A program made the position numbers and the translations under genes. Shown here piece after piece: positions 11,453-19,905 of a stretch of DNA of 64,000 nucleotides. Each line of letters opens with the position of its first letter. Positions within the stretch are counted from its first letter, which is position 1. The DNA lies in contig NZ_LR027573.1 of assembly GCF_900605015.1 (NCBI RefSeq), forward strand, positions 1,272,853 to 1,336,852. The letters are read 5' to 3'. The notes beneath the pieces were generated by a model. That model was given only the letters and a program-made list of their open reading frames with translations, ran no database searches and was not told the DNA's origin. Source of the stretch: Olsenella sp. Marseille-P4559. GTDB taxonomy: Bacteria; Actinomycetota; Coriobacteriia; Coriobacteriales; Atopobiaceae.

Positions 11453-12626
11453 CGAGCTGAGCTACGCCTATGGGGCGTCGAAGTCGTCCATTCGCGAGAT
11501 TGCCGCCTACGGCGCCGCGCGGAAGGCGCAGGTTGGTGCCGAGAACGTCTTTGACTTCAGCCTGGGCAACCCTTCGATTCCTGCACCGGATGCGGTCCGC
11601 GAGTCCATCGAGCGCTCGCTCCGGCTCCCGCCCACGCAGCTGCACAGCTACACCCCGGCCTCTGGCTTGCCCTTTGTCCGAGAGAAGCTGGCCGCGTCGC
11701 TCTGCCGCCGCTTCGGCGAGAACGCCGCAACCGCCGGCGACCTCTACCTTACCTGCGGTGCGGCGGCGTCGCTCTCCATCAGCTTCCATGCGGTGGTAAA
11801 CCCCGGTGACGAGGTCATCGTGATAGCCCCGTACTTCCCCGAGTACCGCGTCTGGATCGAGACCGCAGGTGCCGCCTGCGTCGAGGTCATGGCAGACGCG
11901 GAGACGTTCCAGATCGATACCGAGGCCGTGCGCGCAGCCGTCACGTCGCGCACGAAGGCTGTCGTGATCAACTCGCCCAACAACCCCGTGGGTTCGGTCT
12001 ACTCGGCGCAGAACCTCGCCGCGCTGGCAGACGTCCTGTGCGAGCGCGAGGACGCCTTGGGCACTGCCATCTACCTCGTTGCCGACGAGCCCTACCGCGA
12101 GATCTCCTACGGCGTGGAGGTGCCGTGGGTTCCGGCCGTCTACGACCGCACGCTGGTGTGCTACTCGTACTCCAAGAGCCTCTCGCTTCCCGGCGAGCGT
12201 ATAGGTTGGGTGCTGGTGCCGCCCACCAACCCCGACCACGACCGCCTGATTCCCGCTGTCGCGGGTGCGGGTCGCTCGCTGGGCTTTGTCTGTGCTCCCG
12301 CGCTCTTCCAGCGTGTGGTTGCCGATTGCTGCGACGTGCCCTCGGATGTCGAGGCCTACGCGCGCAACCGCGAGGCGCTCACGCGCGGCCTCTCCGGGCT
12401 GGGCTACCGCTACATCGAGCCGCAGGGTGCCTTCTACCTGTGGGTAAAGGCGCTGGAACCCGACGCCAACGCCTTCTTCGAGCGCGCAAAGTCCCTCGAG
12501 CTTCTGCCCGTCCCGTCCGACAGCTTTGGCTGCACGGGCTGGGTGCGCATTGGCTACTGCGTGAGCCACGAGACCATCGTGAACTCGATGCCTGCGTGGG
12601 AAAAGCTCGCCGAGAGCTATCGCTAG
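11442..12626 (+). CDS. PLP-dependent class I/II aminotransferase
   Basis: 394 residues. PLP-binding features are NSPNNPVGS, DEPYREISYG and the Schiff-base lysine in SYSKSLSLPGERIGW (Lys245). C-terminal YIEPQGAFYLWVK and VRIGYC contain the substrate-carboxylate Arg region. It belongs to the AspC/PatA-like fold-type I group; whether it uses aspartate, aromatic or other amino donors cannot be told. It overlaps the end of ftsH by 11 bases and is followed after 12 bases by the PHP-domain gene, so it is inside the operon. Confidence 0.9.
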
Positions 12627-12638
12627 GGGGCTGGGTTC

Positions 12639-13682
12639 GTGGAGCGTACCTGCGGAGACTGCATCTTCTTTGGGGAGCGCATAGGCATTGTGCGCACGCG
12701 TAACGTGTGCGAGCTACCCGGCGGGAGGCTTCGCGCGGTCGAGAAGACCGAGGCTGCCTGTGGCTCTTTCCAAGTCTCTCCGAGGGCGTCGTTTGGGTTG
12801 GGATGTGCCGCGGGCGTGGGCGAGAGAGGCGCCGTCGCTCCGGCCGCGGCGGCGCTTGGCCTGCAGTGCACCCCCGGGCGCCAAGTCCTCTGCGACACGC
12901 ACTGCCACACGCTCTTCTCGCGCCATGCGTACTCTACGCTCGAGGAGGACGTGCGCGCTGCGGCCGCGCAGGGCATGGAGCTCCTCGGCGTCACAGACCA
13001 CTACTCCAGCATGCTGTACGCCGAACAGACCGTCCAGAACTGGCAGTACTTCCTCAACCTGTGGGCATGGCCGCGCAGGTGGCATGGGGTGCGTCTCCTG
13101 CGCGGATGCGAGGCAGACATCGTGGACCTCGATGGGAACATCTTTGGGCACGACATCTTCTTCGAGAACGAGATTTCCGGCGGCAAGCACCGCCGTCCCT
13201 ACAACCTCAAGAAGATGGCGTTCAAGCAGTGCGACTACGTGATAGCAAGCGTCCATGGCAAGGGGTTCACCAAGGATGCCTCTCGCGAGCAGATCACACG
13301 GATGTACCTGCGCGTTCTGGAGGACCCCAAGGTCCTGATCCTTGGCCACGTTGGTCGCACCGGGCTCGACTTTGATATGGACACGGTGCTTGGTGCCGCC
13401 AAGGAGCGCGGAAAGCTCATCGAGGTCAACGAGTCGAGCCTCATTGCCCAGAAGCGCGCGGGTTCCTACGACCGCTGCCGCGAGATTGTCTCGCGCTGCG
13501 CCGAGCTGGGCGTGAGCATCTCGTTTGGGTCCGATGCCCACGTGGCTTCTCTGGTGGGCCATCATGAGGCGGTGGATGCCCTGCTCGACGAGGTGCACTT
13601 CCCCCAGGAGCTTGTGGCCTGCCGTGATGCCGACACGTTTGTGGGTGTTGTCGAGTCTGTCATCGGTCCCATGGCCGAGTAG
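12639..13682 (+). CDS. PHP-domain phosphoesterase with an N-terminal four-cysteine segment
   Basis: 347 residues from a GTG start 12 bases after the aminotransferase. Residues ~85-345 form a PHP (polymerase and histidinol phosphatase) domain: LCDTHCHTLFSRHAYST, GVTDHYSS, HVGRTGLDFD and SFGSDAHVAS carry the metal ligands, closest in layout to the YcdX group. The first ~45 residues hold four cysteines (C5, C8, C24, C41) spaced like a small zinc or iron-sulfur site, not part of the usual PHP plan. A trinuclear metal centre and phosphatase chemistry are expected from the family; the substrate is unknown. Confidence 0.8.
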   Translation: MERTCGDCIFFGERIGIVRTRNVCELPGGRLRAVEKTEAACGSFQVSPRASFGLGCAAGVGERGAVAPAAAALGLQCTPGRQVLCDTHCHTLFSRHAYSTLEEDVRAAAAQGMELLGVTDHYSSMLYAEQTVQNWQYFLNLWAWPRRWHGVRLLRGCEADIVDLDGNIFGHDIFFENEISGGKHRRPYNLKKMAFKQCDYVIASVHGKGFTKDASREQITRMYLRVLEDPKVLILGHVGRTGLDFDMDTVLGAAKERGKLIEVNESSLIAQKRAGSYDRCREIVSRCAELGVSISFGSDAHVASLVGHHEAVDALLDEVHFPQELVACRDADTFVGVVESVIGPMAE

Positions 13683-13790
13683 GGTCGAGCCGTGCGGCAC
13701 TTTAGTACTTGTGCTTGTCATCCTGGGTGGTACCGAGCCACAGGGCTTGCCGTAACCGCACGGTGCACGCGTCCTCCAAACGGGGTAAAG

Positions 13791-13808
13791 TTAGCCCAAA
13801 TAGACTAA
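13791..13808. promoter_or_regulatory. Possible metal-regulator half-site pair upstream of feoAB
   Basis: TTAG at 13791-13794 and CTAA at 13805-13808 form the outer parts of an imperfect inverted repeat in an AT-rich patch ~60 bases upstream of feoAB. The spacing is one base shorter than the 19-bp DtxR/IdeR box and the centre does not match well, so this is only a suggestion. A DtxR-family gene at 61054 would be the candidate regulator. Confidence 0.25.
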
Positions 13809-13867
13809 TTAACCCAATCGGTCGCGGGGTACCAGCCCGCCGCACCCACGGACCCATGAGGAGAGAC

Positions 13868-16225
13868 ATGACGCTCAACAGGCTCGAGATTGGCAAGGAC
13901 GCGGTCGTAAGCTCGGTGGACTGCGAGGAGAAGTCACTGCGCCAGCACATCTTTGATATGGGTCTCACTCCCGGTACTGAGGTCACCATGGTCAAGTACG
14001 CACCCATGGGCGACCCACTCGAGATTCGCCTGCGTGGCTACGAGCTTACAATTCGCGCCGCGGACGCCGCCCAGATATCGCTCGAGAACGTCCACAACGA
14101 GCACGAGAAGGTCCGCCTGCAGGTGCCCTCGGGTGTCACAAGGCATCCGGCCATTGGCGAGAGCAAGCTGCGCCCCCGCGCGGCGGGTGGTGTCGTGCCT
14201 GCGGGCCAGCCCCTCTCGTTTGCCCTTGCCGGCAACCAGAACAGCGGCAAGACCACACTCTTCAACCAGCTTACGGGCTCCAACCAGCACGTGGGTAACT
14301 TCCCCGGCGTCACGGTGGACCGCAAGGACGGCCAGATGCGCAGCCACCCCGAGGCCACGGTCACCGACCTGCCGGGCATCTATTCGCTCTCGCCCTATAC
14401 GGGCGAGGAGGTCGTGAGCCGCCAGTTCATCATCGACGCCAAGCCCGATGCGATCATCGACATCGTCGACGCCACCAACATCGAGCGTAACCTGTACCTC
14501 ACCACGCAGCTCATGGAGCTGGACGTCCCCATGGTCGTCGCCCTTAACATGATGGACGAGGTCACGAAGAATGGCGGGTCGGTCGATGTCAACGGCCTGG
14601 AGTCCTTTCTGGGCGTGCCAGTGGTGCCCATCTCGGCCGCAAAGGACGAGGGCGTGGACGAGCTTGTGGAGCACGCCATCCACGTGGCTCGCTATCGCGA
14701 GCGTCCCGGCCGCATCGACTTTTGCCGCGCGGACGGACCCGACGGTGGCGCCGTGCACCGCTGCATCCACGGTATCGGCGAGCTTATTGCCGACCACGCC
14801 AAGCGCGCGGGCCTGCCCGGCCGCTATGCCGCAACCAAGCTCATCGAGGGCGACGAGCTGGTCATCAATGCCCTCGGCCTCGAGAAGAACGAGCTCGACG
14901 CCGTCGAGCACATCATCTCCCAGATGGAGGAGGAGTCTGGCTCCGACCGCCTTGCCGCCCTTGCCGACATGCGCTTCTCGTTCATCGAGGCCATATGCGC
15001 CCGTTGCGTCAAGAAGCCACAAGAGAGCCGCGAGCACGAGCGCTCGATGCGCATCGATCGCGTGCTCACCGGGCACTTTACGGCCATCCCGTGCTTTCTC
15101 GGCATCATGGCCGTGGTCTTTTGGCTCACCTTCGACCTTGTGGGTGGCAACCTCTCGAACCTCATGGCCATGGGGGTGGAGGCAGCCTCCGGAGCAATTG
15201 ACGCCGCGCTCACCGCTTCAGACGTTAATCCGGTGGTTCACTCGCTGGTCATCGACGGTATCCTAGCCGGTGTAGGAACGGTTATCTCGTTTTTGCCCAT
15301 CATCGTGACGCTGTTCATCCTGCTCTCCATACTTGAGGACTCCGGCTACATGGCCCGTGTGGCATTTGTGATGGACAAGCTGCTGAGAAAGATTGGCCTT
15401 TCGGGTCGGAGCTTTGTCCCCATGCTGGTGGGCTTTGGCTGCTCGGTGCCGGCCATCATGGCAACGCGCACGCTGCCGTCGGAGCACGACCGCAAGATGA
15501 CCATCATGCTCACGCCGTTCATGAGCTGCTCGGCCAAGCTTCCCGTCTACACGCTGCTGTGCGCCGCGTTCTTCGCTAAGGAGGCGCCGCTCGTGATGGT
15601 GTCGCTCTACGTGATTGGCATGGTCGTGGGCGTGCTGGTGGCGCTGGTCCTGAAGCACACGGCGTTCAGGGGCGAGCCGGTGCCCTTTGTGATGGAGCTG
15701 CCGAACTGCCGCATGCCCAGCGCGGGCACCACGATGCGGCTGGCGTGGGACAAGGCCAAAGACTTTCTCACCAGGGCGTTTACGATCATCTTTCTGGCGA
15801 GCGTGGCCATCTGGTTCCTGCAGACCTTCGACGTGCGCCTCGACATGGTGTCTGACCAGTCGCAGAGCCTGCTTGCCATCATGGGCTCGGCCATCTCGCC
15901 TGTCTTTGCGCCCCTGGGCTTTGTCGATTGGCGCGCCTCGACGGCCCTCGTGACCGGGTTTGCCGCCAAGGAATCCGTCGTGGCTACGCTCACCGTGCTC
16001 GTGGGCGACACGCCCGCCGCGCTGGGTGCAGTCTTCACCCCGTTCACAGCCTTCGTGTTTCTGGTGTTTGTGCTGCTCTACACGCCGTGCGTGGCGGCGA
16101 TCACCGCTGTGCGCAACGAACTCAACAGCCGATACGCGCTTGGCATCGTGCTGCTCCAGTGCGGTGTGGCCTGGGTGGTCGCGTTTATTGTACACGCCGT
16201 AGGGATGCTGTTCGGGTTGGCATAG
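13868..16225 (+). CDS. feoB: Ferrous iron transporter, FeoA-FeoB fusion
   Basis: 785 residues from MTLNRLEIGK (AGGAGAGAC upstream; the frame stays open to 13709 but that part is non-homologous). Residues 1-75 are a FeoA SH3-like domain (FDMGLTPGTEVTMVKYAPMGDP). After a linker comes the FeoB G domain: G1 GNQNSGKT at 122-129, G3 DLPGIYSL, G4 NMMDE. The membrane half carries the paired gate motifs GFGCSVPAIMATRTL and MSCSAKLPVYTLL. It imports Fe2+ across the cytoplasmic membrane, suiting an anaerobe. FeoA is normally a separate small protein; fused forms are known in some anaerobes. No FeoC is visible. Confidence 0.95.
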   Translation: MTLNRLEIGKDAVVSSVDCEEKSLRQHIFDMGLTPGTEVTMVKYAPMGDPLEIRLRGYELTIRAADAAQISLENVHNEHEKVRLQVPSGVTRHPAIGESKLRPRAAGGVVPAGQPLSFALAGNQNSGKTTLFNQLTGSNQHVGNFPGVTVDRKDGQMRSHPEATVTDLPGIYSLSPYTGEEVVSRQFIIDAKPDAIIDIVDATNIERNLYLTTQLMELDVPMVVALNMMDEVTKNGGSVDVNGLESFLGVPVVPISAAKDEGVDELVEHAIHVARYRERPGRIDFCRADGPDGGAVHRCIHGIGELIADHAKRAGLPGRYAATKLIEGDELVINALGLEKNELDAVEHIISQMEEESGSDRLAALADMRFSFIEAICARCVKKPQESREHERSMRIDRVLTGHFTAIPCFLGIMAVVFWLTFDLVGGNLSNLMAMGVEAASGAIDAALTASDVNPVVHSLVIDGILAGVGTVISFLPIIVTLFILLSILEDSGYMARVAFVMDKLLRKIGLSGRSFVPMLVGFGCSVPAIMATRTLPSEHDRKMTIMLTPFMSCSAKLPVYTLLCAAFFAKEAPLVMVSLYVIGMVVGVLVALVLKHTAFRGEPVPFVMELPNCRMPSAGTTMRLAWDKAKDFLTRAFTIIFLASVAIWFLQTFDVRLDMVSDQSQSLLAIMGSAISPVFAPLGFVDWRASTALVTGFAAKESVVATLTVLVGDTPAALGAVFTPFTAFVFLVFVLLYTPCVAAITAVRNELNSRYALGIVLLQCGVAWVVAFIVHAVGMLFGLA

Positions 16226-16244
16226 GTGCGGTCCCCTCGCGCGA

Positions 16245-17027
16245 CTACAGCTCCAGTTCCAGCTCGACCGGGCAGTGGTCGGAGCCGTACACGTCATCGA
16301 GAATCGCCGTGCCGGTCACCTTGGGCATGAGTTGCGGAGAAACCAGGAAGTAGTCGATGCGCCAGCCGATGCCCCGCTCGCGGGCGCGCATACGGTAGCT
16401 CCACCAGCTGTACGCCCCGCCAAGGTCGGGATGGCGCTCGCGGAACGTGTCCACCAGGCCGCTCTCCAGCAACCTGGTGAAGCTCTCGCGCTCCTCGTCC
16501 GAGAAGCCTGCGCTCTCGTGGTTGTCATCCGGGCGGGCAAGATCGATCTCCTCGTGCGCCACATTGAAATCGCCGCAGGTCACAATCGGCTTTTCGCAGG
16601 CAAGCCCAGCTAGGAAGTCGCGGTAGCGCTCGTCCCACACCATGCGCTCGTCCAAGCGCGTAAGACCTGCCCTCGAGTTGGGCGTGTACACGTCGACGAA
16701 CCAGAAGCCGGGAAACTCGAGCGCGCATATGCGGCCCTCGTTGTCAGCGACGGACGAGCCGATCGTGCGTACGACCTGCAGCGGCTCCTCTCGCGTAAAC
16801 ACGGCCGTGCCAGAGTAGCCCTTGCGCTCGGCGCAGCTCCAGTACTGGTGGTAGCCAGGAAGGTCGAGCTCCACCTGCCCCTCCTGTAGTTTGGTCTCCT
16901 GCAGGGCAAAGACGTCGGCGTTCAGCATGTCAAAAATCTGGGTGAAACTCGGCTCCTTTTTGAGGACGGCACGCAGTCCGTTTACGTTCCACGAAATAAA
17001 GCGCAGGCTGCGGGTGGTGTCTGCCAT
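16245..17027 (-). CDS. xth: Exodeoxyribonuclease III (AP endonuclease)
   Basis: 260 residues, start with AGAGGGG upstream. Endonuclease/exonuclease/phosphatase family motifs: FISWNVNGLRA, LQETKL (metal-binding Glu), TCGDFNVAH, and the C-terminal DYFLVS and YGSDHCPV (catalytic Asp-His). It matches ExoIII/ExoA length and acts in base-excision repair at abasic sites. Convergent with feoAB, whose stop is 19 bases away. Confidence 0.95.
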   Translation of the reverse strand: MADTTRSLRFISWNVNGLRAVLKKEPSFTQIFDMLNADVFALQETKLQEGQVELDLPGYHQYWSCAERKGYSGTAVFTREEPLQVVRTIGSSVADNEGRICALEFPGFWFVDVYTPNSRAGLTRLDERMVWDERYRDFLAGLACEKPIVTCGDFNVAHEEIDLARPDDNHESAGFSDEERESFTRLLESGLVDTFRERHPDLGGAYSWWSYRMRARERGIGWRIDYFLVSPQLMPKVTGTAILDDVYGSDHCPVELELEL

Positions 17028-17142
17028 GATGCGCCCCTCTCCTTGAAATGCACGGCGCTCCGGTCGCGCGGGTTGCCTGGTAGTCGTAATTGCTTCTCAG
17101 AGCGTAGCACATATGGAGGCCAGGCAACGTTCGCCTAGATTG

Positions 17143-17159
17143 TGCTATACTGTATAGCA
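17143..17159. promoter_or_regulatory. Palindromic operator over the -10 box of the toxin-antitoxin operon
   Basis: TGCTATACTGTATAGCA is a perfect palindrome (8-bp arms, one central base) 22 bases upstream of the antitoxin ATG. It contains TATACT, a good -10 box, at 17147-17152. Autorepression by an antitoxin bound over its own promoter is the rule for RelB/DinJ-type modules, so this is the likely operator. Confidence 0.7.
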
Positions 17160-17181
17160 ACATAGAGCGAGGAGGTGGCAC

Positions 17182-17562
17182 ATGCCAAACGCTCCGGCAT
17201 CCGTGCAGGTAAATGTTCGTATGGACAAGGCGCTGAGAGACGCTGGCGATGCCGGTCTTGCCGCTATGGGTGTGAGTCCAACCCAGGCCGTGCGTGCCGT
17301 ATGGCGGCTTGCGGCGGCAGGTCCGGCGGGCATCGATGCCCTTGAGCGGCTCTTCGCTGCGGACGTACCGGCTTCTGGGGCAGATGCAAGCTCTGACGAG
17401 AACCCCCTCCGTCAGGGATGGGATCTCTTCTCGGCCGCATGCGATCGCCTGGGTCTCGATGCGAGCGCTGCCGAGAGGGACGCTGCCTCCGTCCCGGGCG
17501 GCTCGGACGCGGAGCTGCTCGAGCGCGAGCTTCTCGCGCGCTTTGGGGGCGGGCATCGATGA
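17182..17562 (+). CDS. RelB/DinJ-family antitoxin
   Basis: 126 residues with GAGGAGG upstream. The N-terminus (VQVNVRMDKALRDAGDAGLAAMGVSPTQAVR) has the ribbon-helix-helix pattern of RelB/DinJ antitoxins: a short beta strand followed by two helices. The rest (~60-126) is acidic and low in order, suited to wrapping a toxin. The gene overlaps the PIN-domain toxin gene by ATGA, and a palindrome covers its promoter. RelB/DinJ antitoxins normally pair with RelE/YafQ toxins, so the PIN partner is unusual. Confidence 0.8.
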   Translation: MPNAPASVQVNVRMDKALRDAGDAGLAAMGVSPTQAVRAVWRLAAAGPAGIDALERLFAADVPASGADASSDENPLRQGWDLFSAACDRLGLDASAAERDAASVPGGSDAELLERELLARFGGGHR

Positions 17563-18056
17563 GCGTAACGCCACATGCGCTGCTGCTGGACACCAACGTC
17601 TGGCTCGACAACTACCTGCCATTTAGGGTGGGCCATGACGCGGCCACGCATCTGCTCGAATATGCGCAGAAGTCTGATGTCCGTCTGCTTTACGCCATGG
17701 GTTCTTGCCAGGGCCTTGCCTACGCCCTGCGGGCAAGCGCAAAGGAGGAGTTCAGACGCCTAGGCAGGCAGGTGGACCAGCAGGTGGCAGTGGTGGCCAG
17801 GGACTTCTCGCTGGACTGCCTAGCCAACCTGCGGGTTATTGCCACTGCGGTGGGAGCGGACGAGTCCGATCTCTGGCTCGCCGAGCGCTACCTGCGCGTA
17901 CATCACGACGTCGAGGACTGCCTGGTCATGGCAGCGGCAGCCCGTTCGAAGGCGGACTGGCTGGTGACCTCGGACGAGGCGCTGCTCCGTCATGCCCCCA
18001 TACCCGCACTGTGTCCGTCAGACCTGCTCGCCCTGGTCGGCGCGGAGGGCGCCTAA
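17559..18056 (+). CDS. PIN-domain toxin-like protein
   Basis: 165 residues from MSVTPHALLLDTNVW; the start overlaps the antitoxin stop (ATGA). PIN-domain features: LLLDTNVWLDNY (Asp11), the acidic HHDVEDCLVMAAA segment and the terminal LVTSDEALL. These fit the Mg2+-dependent RNase active site of VapC-like toxins. A longer frame starts at 17418 inside the antitoxin gene and is not preferred. The expected target is RNA (tRNA or rRNA in characterised VapCs), unproven here. Confidence 0.8.
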   Translation: MSVTPHALLLDTNVWLDNYLPFRVGHDAATHLLEYAQKSDVRLLYAMGSCQGLAYALRASAKEEFRRLGRQVDQQVAVVARDFSLDCLANLRVIATAVGADESDLWLAERYLRVHHDVEDCLVMAAAARSKADWLVTSDEALLRHAPIPALCPSDLLALVGAEGA

Positions 18057-18117
18057 GGCCGCTTGTGCGGACGGACCCGCAGTGCCGGCGGATCACGCTC
18101 TGCGCCAACGAGCCACG

Positions 18118-19008
18118 CTACCCGTGGAGCCATTCCATCATGCGCGGGAAGTCCCTCTCGGCCTGCTCGTAACCCATGGCGTAGGACTCCTCGAGCTTGG
18201 GCCTGTCGATGGTGGTGGAGCGCACGGGCATCACGTCGGGCCGGAAGACCCACGCACGACCCTCCCGCTCCAAGCTATCCAGGTGGCCCATCGCGTCGTT
18301 GTAGCGCTCCCAGCGCGTGGCGAGCGCGGCCTCCACTGCCTCGTTGCCGCGGGAGACGGCATGATAGATTCTCAGGTCTCGGCCCGTTGGTGCCGTCTTG
18401 CGGTAGCCCGCCGGCCTCGTGCACACCACAACCAGCCGACCAAAGCCTGCGTCCTCGGCCATGTGCGTGGGGAGCCCCGCGCCCTCGCCCAGGCCACCGT
18501 CGTACATCACGTGGCCGTCAACCTTGATGGGCTTCATGATGCCAGGAAGCGTCGAGCTGGCGCGAATATGCTCCATCATGGGGATGGTGGCACCCATGAC
18601 AGCCTTGTCCCAGACAACGGTTTTGCCGGTGTCCGCCTCGAAGCCCTGGATTGCCAGGCGTGCGGGGTTTGCTGCGAAGGTGGCAAAGTCGAAGGGCATG
18701 TAGCCGTCGAGCGCCGCACCCACGTAGTCATAGTCGGCATTGAAGTAGCCATGCCCCGTGAGGAGCGAGCGCATGCCGCCTGCCTGGGGGCGCTGGTCTG
18801 CCAAGGCGGTAAAGGCGTTACGAACGCGTGCCTGGTCGCGACTCAGGTAGTCGGCGGTGTGGCTCGCGCCCGCCGAGATGCCGCAGACAAAGTCGAAGTA
18901 CACGCCATTCTCGAGCAGGACGTTGGCGAAGCCCGCCGTGTAGCTTGCGCGGTAGCCACCTCCCTCGAAGCACAGCGCACAATCGAAGACGTTGCTCTCA
19001 AGCTCCAT
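18118..19008 (-). CDS. Patatin-like phospholipase (first copy)
   Basis: 296 residues. N-terminal oxyanion-hole motif CFEGGGYRASYTAG, nucleophile elbow GISAG (catalytic Ser), and the Asp of the Ser-Asp dyad in MYDGGLGEG. This is the bacterial patatin/RssA-YjjU type of lipid acyl hydrolase. It has no signal peptide, so it should act at the cytoplasmic face of the membrane. It is divergent from the ABC transporter at 19192 and clearly paralogous to the gene at 23026 (shared YFD-VCGISAG, STLPGI/SAMPGI, RPAGYRK and RPERYN/RWERYN blocks). Confidence 0.9.
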   Translation of the reverse strand: MELESNVFDCALCFEGGGYRASYTAGFANVLLENGVYFDFVCGISAGASHTADYLSRDQARVRNAFTALADQRPQAGGMRSLLTGHGYFNADYDYVGAALDGYMPFDFATFAANPARLAIQGFEADTGKTVVWDKAVMGATIPMMEHIRASSTLPGIMKPIKVDGHVMYDGGLGEGAGLPTHMAEDAGFGRLVVVCTRPAGYRKTAPTGRDLRIYHAVSRGNEAVEAALATRWERYNDAMGHLDSLEREGRAWVFRPDVMPVRSTTIDRPKLEESYAMGYEQAERDFPRMMEWLHG

Positions 19009-19121
19009 GGAAGCCCCCTGCCTGGCGCATGTGCCTCGTATCCCGCGTGGCCGACATTGAAATTATATGTCCCCTGGTGAAGCAAGTACTTCGAGGCAAA
19101 TTTTGACCACCTAAAGTTATG

Positions 19122-19157
19122 AAAGGCTAACACGGGCCCATAAAAGTGTTAGCCTTT
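19122..19157. promoter_or_regulatory. Perfect 12-bp inverted repeat between divergent patatin and ABC genes
   Basis: AAAGGCTAACAC (19122-19133) and GTGTTAGCCTTT (19146-19157) with a 12-base spacer, 34 bases upstream of the ABC ATPase start and ~115 upstream of the patatin start. Because the flanking genes diverge, an operator or attenuator is more likely than a plain terminator. GGCTAA also resembles a DtxR-type half-site, but the wide spacer argues against a standard box. Confidence 0.65.
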
Positions 19158-19191
19158 CCTTACTGATAGATACCAGACGGTGGGGGACTTC

Positions 19192-19896
19192 ATGGACGAC
19201 TTCCTCAGGGTGCGCGATCTTCGGAAGGGCTACGGGGAAGGGGGTGCCCGCATCGAGGTTCTCGAGGGGATTGACATCGACATTGGTGCCGGCGAGCTGT
19301 GCGCGCTGCTCGGCCCGTCCGGCTCGGGCAAGTCCACCTTCCTCAACCTGGTGGGCGGGCTCGAGCAGCCGGACGGCGGCACGATAGAGGTCGGCGGTAC
19401 GAGTCTCACCGAGCTCTCGGGCCGCGGCCTCGACGAGTACCGGCGCGACTCACTCGGCTTCGTCTTCCAGTTCTACAACCTCGTGGAAGACCTCACGATC
19501 CGGGAGAACATCGAGGTCTGCGCCTACCTGGCGGGAGACCCGCTCGACGTGGACGACCTCCTGTGCTCGCTCGGCCTCTGGGAGCAGCGCGACAAGTTCC
19601 CCGCGCAGGTCTCCGGCGGCCAGCAGCAGCGCTGCTCCATCGGGCGCGCACTCGTGAAGAAGCCGCGCCTTCTGCTCTGCGACGAGCCCACGGGCGCCCT
19701 GGACTACGAGACGTCCAAGGAGATACTCGCCCTCATCGAGCGGGTCTGCCGCGACCACGGGTGCACGACCATCATCGTGACCCACAACAACGCCATCGGC
19801 CAAATGGCGACGCGACGGCTCAGGCTGCGCGAGGGGGCGCTCGTCGAGAACGAGGTCAATGCCAATCCCGTCCCCGCCTCAGAGCTCGAGTGGTAG
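19192..19896 (+). CDS. ABC transporter ATP-binding protein (MacB/LolD type)
   Basis: 234 residues from [17 protein letters not shown] sits five bases before this ATG, and the GTG at 19180 is less well placed. Walker [24 protein letters not shown], signature VSGGQQQRC, Walker [13 protein letters not shown] and switch VTHNNAI. It ends 9 bases before the permease gene, so the pair forms one exporter. A second transporter of this class is at the left edge of the window (1528-2208). Confidence 0.93.
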   Translation: MDDFLRVRDLRKGYGEGGARIEVLEGIDIDIGAGELCALLGPSGSGKSTFLNLVGGLEQPDGGTIEVGGTSLTELSGRGLDEYRRDSLGFVFQFYNLVEDLTIRENIEVCAYLAGDPLDVDDLLCSLGLWEQRDKFPAQVSGGQQQRCSIGRALVKKPRLLLCDEPTGALDYETSKEILALIERVCRDHGCTTIIVTHNNAIGQMATRRLRLREGALVENEVNANPVPASELEW

Positions 19897-19905
19897 GGGG
19901 CCGCG

